From: Fistularia commersonii
Lineage: Eukaryota > Chordata > Actinopteri > Syngnathiformes > Fistulariidae
Direction: 5' to 3'
Assembly (NCBI GenBank): GCA_037954325.1
Contig: JBBMNZ010000002.1
Span: 10,044,679 to 10,108,678, forward strand
Length of the DNA stretch: 64,000 nt
Shown here: one piece after another, positions 63,101 through 64,000 of the stretch
How positions within the stretch are numbered: position 1 is the first letter of the stretch
Layout of the letters: each line of letters begins with the position of its first letter
Position numbers and translations under genes: made by a program
Notes under the pieces: generated by a model
What the model was told of the DNA's origin: nothing
Seen by the model: only the letters and a program-made list of their open reading frames with translations
Database searches by the model: none

Positions 63101-63215
63101 CCTCCTGTTGCCCGACCTCATGCTTGAGGAGGTGATGGACAAACTCATCCAGCCAGAAGCCCTCATTGTCCTGGTCAACCACTCCTCTCCTCTAATCCAG
63201 CAAGGCGTGATGAAG
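32604..63215 (+). CDS. lyst: Lysosomal trafficking regulator, 5' ~60% (22 coding exons from the usual ATG)
   Basis: LYST is a giant cytosolic BEACH-family scaffold that governs size, fission and secretion of lysosomes and lysosome-related organelles. Loss causes Chediak-Higashi syndrome (family knowledge). ATG 32604 starts [20 protein letters not shown], matching the vertebrate LYST start. Exons: 32604-32795, 34636-34726, 35626-37729, 41719-42667, 42807-42968, 45662-45818, 47556-47767, 47883-47949, 48354-48463, 48956-49325, 49425-49581, 49690-49863, 49963-50123, 51713-51903, 52393-52638, 55280-55453, 57339-57488, 57858-57995, 58076-58274, 58366-58494, 61500-62115, 63035-63215. They sum to 6930 nt, 2310 codons, no stop. 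Domains: alpha-solenoid (1-1470) with acidic/serine linkers, concanavalin-A-like module (about 1430-1660), second solenoid part. PH, BEACH and WD40 lie beyond 64000. Two upstream exons may extend the N-terminus. Confidence 0.96.
32796..34635. other. lyst: lyst intron 3
   Basis: 1840 bp. It contains one imperfect inverted-repeat element (33257-33446); otherwise no feature is recognised. Confidence 0.6.
33257..33446. repeat. Imperfect inverted-repeat element
   Basis: The left arm CAAAATCTTCTTGTCGTGGC...CACTCCTCATC pairs imperfectly with the right arm GATGAGGGGTG...TGACAAGAAGGTTTTG. The flank GGTTCTCAGTCATCCAGGTC is a recurrent teleost repeat segment. Family not assigned. Confidence 0.65.
34636..34726 (+). 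CDS. lyst: lyst exon 4, residues 65-94
   Basis: Acceptor CACTCTCAG, donor GTTAGT. Reads [20 protein letters not shown], then [10 protein letters not shown]. Near-identical to human LYST at this position; alpha-helical. Confidence 0.94.
35626..37729 (+). CDS. lyst: lyst exon 5 (large, 2104 nt), residues 95-795
   Basis: Acceptor GCCAATAG, donor GTGAGC, phase 1 to 2. Corresponds to the one very large LYST exon of vertebrates. Conserved landmarks: [162 protein letters not shown]. These form ARM/HEAT-like helices with a serine-rich disordered insert near the start. Confidence 0.97.
38430..38522. repeat. (ATCC)n followed by (GT)n microsatellite
   Basis: Four to five ATCC units (38430-38446) run directly into a pure GT tract (38448-38522). 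Confidence 0.95.
39945..40140 (+). mobile_element. Degenerate tRNA-SINE-like repeat
   Basis: GTGATACAGTGATTAACACT, TTGCATGTTTTTAATG, CTCCAGTTTCCTTCGTCAGTC and TATGTGGCCCACTTATG follow in the order of the repeat seen at 29110-29420, but strongly mutated. It abuts a LINE fragment on its right. Confidence 0.5.
40140..40645 (+). mobile_element. LINE 3'-region fragment (family A)
   Basis: Relics of the C-terminal part: [39 protein letters not shown], [12 protein letters not shown], and the [10 protein letters not shown] / [11 protein letters not shown] segments. Frame breaks throughout. Confidence 0.7.
41719..42667 (+). CDS. lyst: lyst exon 6, residues 796-1112
   Basis: Acceptor TTCTTACAG, donor GTAAGT. 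Starts [16 protein letters not shown]. It contains the strongly conserved [37 protein letters not shown] (acidic/serine linker), [20 protein letters not shown] and [19 protein letters not shown] lysine-rich stretch, [12 protein letters not shown], is present. Ends in phase 0. Confidence 0.96.
42807..42968 (+). CDS. lyst: lyst exon 7, residues 1113-1166
   Basis: Acceptor TATCTGCAG, donor GTGAGT, phase 0-0. Encodes [19 protein letters not shown], then [17 protein letters not shown] and a PPEEKPDR end. Confidence 0.92.
45117..45232. repeat. (TG)n-(CG)-(TA)n compound microsatellite
   Basis: TG repeats, a GCGCGCGTGCGTGCG interruption, then TA and TATATACATATATG repeats. Alternating purine-pyrimidine throughout, a sequence type able to form Z-DNA or cruciforms. 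Confidence 0.93.
45558..45661 (+). promoter_or_regulatory. lyst: About 100-nt polypyrimidine tract before lyst exon 8
   Basis: Nearly unbroken C/T (TCTCTTTC, CTCTCTCC, TTCCCTCTC) up to the CTGCCAG acceptor. It is much longer than the 15-40 nt tracts of the other lyst introns here. Confidence 0.7.
45662..45818 (+). CDS. lyst: lyst exon 8: acidic linker, residues 1167-1218
   Basis: Acceptor CTGCCAG, donor GTAGGA, phase 0 to 1. Encodes [20 protein letters not shown], then [16 protein letters not shown], conserved with LYST of other vertebrates; probably disordered. Confidence 0.93.
45819..47555. other. lyst: lyst intron 8
   Basis: 1.7 kb. No repeat recognised. A less AT-rich segment at about 47160-47420 precedes exon 9 (see findings). 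Confidence 0.55.
47556..47767 (+). CDS. lyst: lyst exon 9, residues 1219-1289
   Basis: Acceptor TCTTTTAG, donor GTCAGG, phase 1 to 0. Reads [35 protein letters not shown], then [13 protein letters not shown]. The YPEIC motif is conserved. Confidence 0.92.
47883..47949 (+). CDS. lyst: lyst exon 10 (67 nt), residues 1290-1311
   Basis: Acceptor TTCACACAG, donor GTTTGT. Encodes [20 protein letters not shown]; phase 0 to 1. Confidence 0.9.
48354..48463 (+). CDS. lyst: lyst exon 11, residues 1312-1348
   Basis: Acceptor TAAATTTAG, donor GTAAAT. Encodes [20 protein letters not shown], then [17 protein letters not shown]; phase 1 to 0. Confidence 0.92.
48956..49325 (+). CDS. lyst: lyst exon 12: start of concanavalin-A-like module, residues 1349-1471
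   Basis: Acceptor TTTTCCTAG, donor GTAAGA. Encodes [35 protein letters not shown], then [20 protein letters not shown] and GFSASLWLM, the first strands of the lectin-like fold that precedes the second solenoid part in LYST. Confidence 0.94.
49425..49581 (+). CDS. lyst: lyst exon 13, residues 1472-1523
   Basis: Acceptor ATTTTCCAG, donor GTAAGT, phase 1 to 2. Encodes [20 protein letters not shown], then [13 protein letters not shown]; beta-strands of the concanavalin-A-like module. Confidence 0.93.
49690..49863 (+). CDS. lyst: lyst exon 14, residues 1524-1581
   Basis: Acceptor CCCCCCCAG, donor GTGAGG, phase 2-2. Encodes [20 protein letters not shown], then [20 protein letters not shown], with the WxH motif typical of this lectin-like fold in BEACH proteins. 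Confidence 0.94.
49963..50123 (+). CDS. lyst: lyst exon 15, residues 1582-1635
   Basis: Acceptor CTGTTTTAG, donor GTAGGG, phase 2 to 1. Encodes [20 protein letters not shown], then MLGHCLPSS and [11 protein letters not shown]. Near-identical to human LYST at [15 protein letters not shown]. Confidence 0.95.
50124..51712. other. lyst: lyst intron 15, no other feature seen
   Basis: 1.6 kb of AT-rich DNA without recognised repeats. Confidence 0.6.
51713..51903 (+). CDS. lyst: lyst exon 16: end of concanavalin-A-like module, residues 1636-1699
   Basis: Acceptor TTATTTCAG, donor GTAAGT, phase 1 to 0. Encodes [20 protein letters not shown], then IMPCKYGKP and [11 protein letters not shown]. Confidence 0.95.
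52393..52638 (+). CDS. lyst: lyst exon 17, residues 1700-1781
   Basis: Acceptor TTTTTGAAG, donor GTAGGA, phase 0-0. Encodes [46 protein letters not shown], then [13 protein letters not shown]. An interspersed repeat begins about five bases into the following intron. Confidence 0.94.
52644..52760. repeat. Teleost interspersed repeat next to the exon 17 donor
   Basis: Contains CATTTAGCAGACGCTTTTAT then CCAAAGCGACTTACA, a motif repeated in many fish genomes. The right boundary is uncertain. Family not assigned. Confidence 0.7.
53103..54470 (-). mobile_element. LINE (family A) copy, minus strand, internally deleted
   Basis: From the right on the minus strand: a 5'-UTR-like GC-rich part (GGAGCCAGGCCCTGGGGCGG, CACCACCCACAGG), then directly late reverse transcriptase ([15 protein letters not shown], [49 protein letters not shown]) and the C-terminal part ([53 protein letters not shown]), ending in a GGAT repeat tail near 53108. 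The endonuclease and most of the RT are missing. Confidence 0.88.
54605..55057 (+). mobile_element. LINE (family A) copy, plus strand, internally deleted
   Basis: Starts inside the RT ([30 protein letters not shown]), loses the segment after the NRKQVE-like codons, and continues with the C-terminal GRPRTRWRDY-type region to [16 protein letters not shown]. It ends GATGGATGGATGG. It lies inverted relative to 53103-54470. Confidence 0.83.
55280..55453 (+). CDS. lyst: lyst exon 18, residues 1782-1839
   Basis: Acceptor TATCTCCAG, donor GTGAGT, phase 0-0. Encodes [34 protein letters not shown], then [18 protein letters not shown]. The helical solenoid resumes. Confidence 0.95.
55775..57026 (+). 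mobile_element. RTE-type LINE, 5'-truncated, with target-site duplication
   Basis: Carries the RT from the [12 protein letters not shown] region: [24 protein letters not shown], [47 protein letters not shown]-like, and the 3' end GGCAACCCCTGAAGGGAAAA then GTCGAAAGGAGAAGAGGAGG. Stops and frame breaks are scattered through it. It is flanked by AATCAATTCCTTAAAT (55759-55774) and AATCAATCCCTTAAAT (57027-57042). Confidence 0.9.
57339..57488 (+). CDS. lyst: lyst exon 19, residues 1840-1889
   Basis: Acceptor CTACCTAG, donor GTAAAC, phase 0-0. Encodes [20 protein letters not shown], then [15 protein letters not shown]. Confidence 0.94.
57858..57995 (+). CDS. lyst: lyst exon 20, residues 1890-1935
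   Basis: Acceptor TTGGTCAG, donor GTGTGT, phase 0-0. Encodes [39 protein letters not shown] and QVLQ. Confidence 0.95.
58076..58274 (+). CDS. lyst: lyst exon 21, residues 1936-2001
   Basis: Acceptor TGTCTTAAG, donor GTGAGG, phase 0 to 1. Encodes [40 protein letters not shown] and [20 protein letters not shown], highly conserved with human LYST. Confidence 0.96.
58366..58494 (+). CDS. lyst: lyst exon 22, residues 2002-2044
   Basis: Acceptor TTCTTCTAG, donor GTGCAG, phase 1-1. Encodes [20 protein letters not shown], then [16 protein letters not shown]; start of a long serine-rich linker. Confidence 0.92.
58495..59469. other. lyst: lyst intron 22, left unique part
   Basis: AT-rich, no feature recognised. 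The rest of this intron is repeat-derived. Confidence 0.55.
59470..61440 (+). mobile_element. tRNA-SINE-like repeat split by a LINE insertion
   Basis: The left piece, 59470-59629, reads GGTGGTGCAGTGGTTAGCCC, then GGAGTTTGCATGTTCTC and ACTGTTCAAAAACAT. The right piece, 61369-61440, resumes at ACTGTCCAAAAACATGCAGA, then GGTTAATTGCC and GGGTGAATGG. These are consecutive parts of the repeat type also seen at 29110-29420. Confidence 0.8.
59630..61368 (-). mobile_element. LINE (family A), minus strand, nested in the SINE-like repeat
   Basis: On the minus strand, from right: pre-RT region ([57 protein letters not shown]), RT start ([20 protein letters not shown]), then a jump to the late part ([36 protein letters not shown]) and the GGAT-repeat tail at about 59634-59690. 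5'-truncated and frameshifted. Confidence 0.88.
61500..62115 (+). CDS. lyst: lyst exon 23: serine/acidic linker, residues 2045-2249
   Basis: Acceptor GTTTTCCAG, donor GTATAG, phase 1 to 2. Contains [67 protein letters not shown] and [13 protein letters not shown], all with clear counterparts in human LYST; otherwise low complexity and probably disordered. Confidence 0.94.
62116..63034. other. lyst: lyst intron 23, no other feature seen
   Basis: 919 bp. An acceptor-like CCCCCAACCAG at about 62732 is not followed by a frame that fits. Confidence 0.6.
63035..63215 (+). CDS. lyst: lyst exon 24 (last in window), residues 2250-2310
   Basis: Acceptor TCATTTCAG, donor GTCAGT, phase 2 to 0. Encodes [39 protein letters not shown], then [16 protein letters not shown]. 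The gene continues past 64000. Confidence 0.95.
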
Positions 63216-63339
63216 GTCAGTTTAGCTTGTTTGTTTAACTGTTTACAGTTTAGGCTCTTAGAGTATAGAATTAATTGGAAGACGTCTAGCACACTGAACA
63301 GTCAGTGAGCAAAACAGATGTTTTTGTTCAGGTAGGTGG

Positions 63340-64000
63340 GCTGCTCACAAGGAAGCAGCACATCAAAAAAGCTCTGGTTTCAAGATTCAAAGTGTTAATT
63401 GTCATAAGTCTGGGAGTGGGTTTCCTCGTACAGTGAAATTCGACTTTGCCGTCCAGAGACGTGTGATTGATAAATAATAATAAACATACTCCAGCAATAG
63501 TGCAGGGAATGCAAACAGTGCAAGGAACAATAAACATACAACGAAATGTAAACAGTATTAGAAAATGTAAACAGTGTTGGTAGATGTGCAAGTTAAAGGT
63601 TAGAGCAGCTTTGCGTGTGCAGCTCACAAAGTGCAGGTGCAAGTGAGATGAACAAGGCTGACATGCACAGTTGAGTGCAGCACTGGCTGTGCTAGACGTA
63701 AAGTGCAAAATTGCAGAATTGTCTCAATGTTGTATGTTGTTATCGACTCCGTTCAGCTGTTTAGTCCGGTGGTAGTTGGGTAGAAGGCGTTCTTCTGTCG
63801 TGTCATCCTACATTGCACATTCCTGTACCTCTGGCTGGAGGGTAGGAGTGTGAACAGTCCATGCTGGGGGTGGGGGTGGTCCTTGGCAGTGGTTGCAGTT
63901 CTCCTGTTGACTCTGTGGTGGTAGATGCTCTACAGAGAAGGCAGTTGGGTTCTTGGTCCTCACTGATGTTGACACCCCGGTATTTAAAACTGCTCACCCT
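63340..64000 (-). mobile_element. LINE 3' end (family C), minus strand, runs off the window
   Basis: On the minus strand, 63997-63803 encodes SSFKYRGVNISEDQEPN and the following C-terminal part of a reverse transcriptase ORF (TTESTGELQPLPRTTPTPSM-like). It is followed by a 3' UTR with GAATTTCACTGTACGAGG and an end CACTTTGAATCTTGAAAC. It lies in the lyst intron after exon 24. Confidence 0.7.

Overview
The window is vertebrate nuclear DNA, almost certainly from a ray-finned (teleost) fish. Coding DNA is split into short exons with GT-AG introns and long AT-rich introns. The repeats are teleost types: Tc1-like, hAT-like and small inverted-repeat DNA elements, RTE-type and other LINEs, and long (GT)n tracts. 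Two genes lie in tandem on the + strand: the 3' half of nidogen-1 (nid1, positions 1-11278) and the 5' ~60% of the lysosomal trafficking regulator (lyst, from 14050 or 32604 to beyond the right edge). As I recall the human map, NID1 and LYST are neighbours in the same order and orientation, so this is conserved microsynteny. I see no prokaryotic genes, CRISPR arrays or viruses.

nid1 (1-11278): 14 exons were assembled by matching splice sites and frame. They give 2121 nt, 706 codons plus a stop, with no frame break. They cover the end of the G2 beta-barrel, four EGF-like modules, a thyroglobulin type-1 module, a YWTD (LDLR class B) beta-propeller and the C-terminal EGF-like module. One intron (2328-3478) uses a GC donor. 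A poly(A) signal lies at 11715-11720. nid1 encodes a secreted basement-membrane linker (laminin, collagen IV, perlecan).

Intergenic/promoter region (about 11.75-14.05 kb): two CpG-richer patches precede lyst.

lyst (14050-63215 and beyond): 22 coding exons from the family-typical ATG at 32604 give 6930 nt (2310 codons) of uninterrupted frame. They encode the N-terminal alpha-solenoid, the serine/acidic linkers and the concanavalin-A-like module. The PH-BEACH-WD40 end lies outside the window. Two further exons (14050-14130 and 23175-23266) splice in frame onto the exon with the usual ATG and would add 60 residues to the N-terminus. This is the most interesting coding observation here. LYST is a large cytosolic BEACH protein controlling lysosome-related organelle size and fission; loss causes Chediak-Higashi syndrome in humans.

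Repeats: lyst introns carry most of the mobile DNA. Intron 2 (23267-32596) holds a Tc1 relic, two LINEs fused 3' to 3', and an hAT-like element containing (GT)84. The intron after exon 17 holds an inverted pair of deleted LINE copies. The next intron holds an RTE LINE with a visible target-site duplication. The intron after exon 22 holds a LINE nested in an older tRNA-SINE-like repeat, also with a visible duplication. All repeat copies look dead or 5'-truncated.
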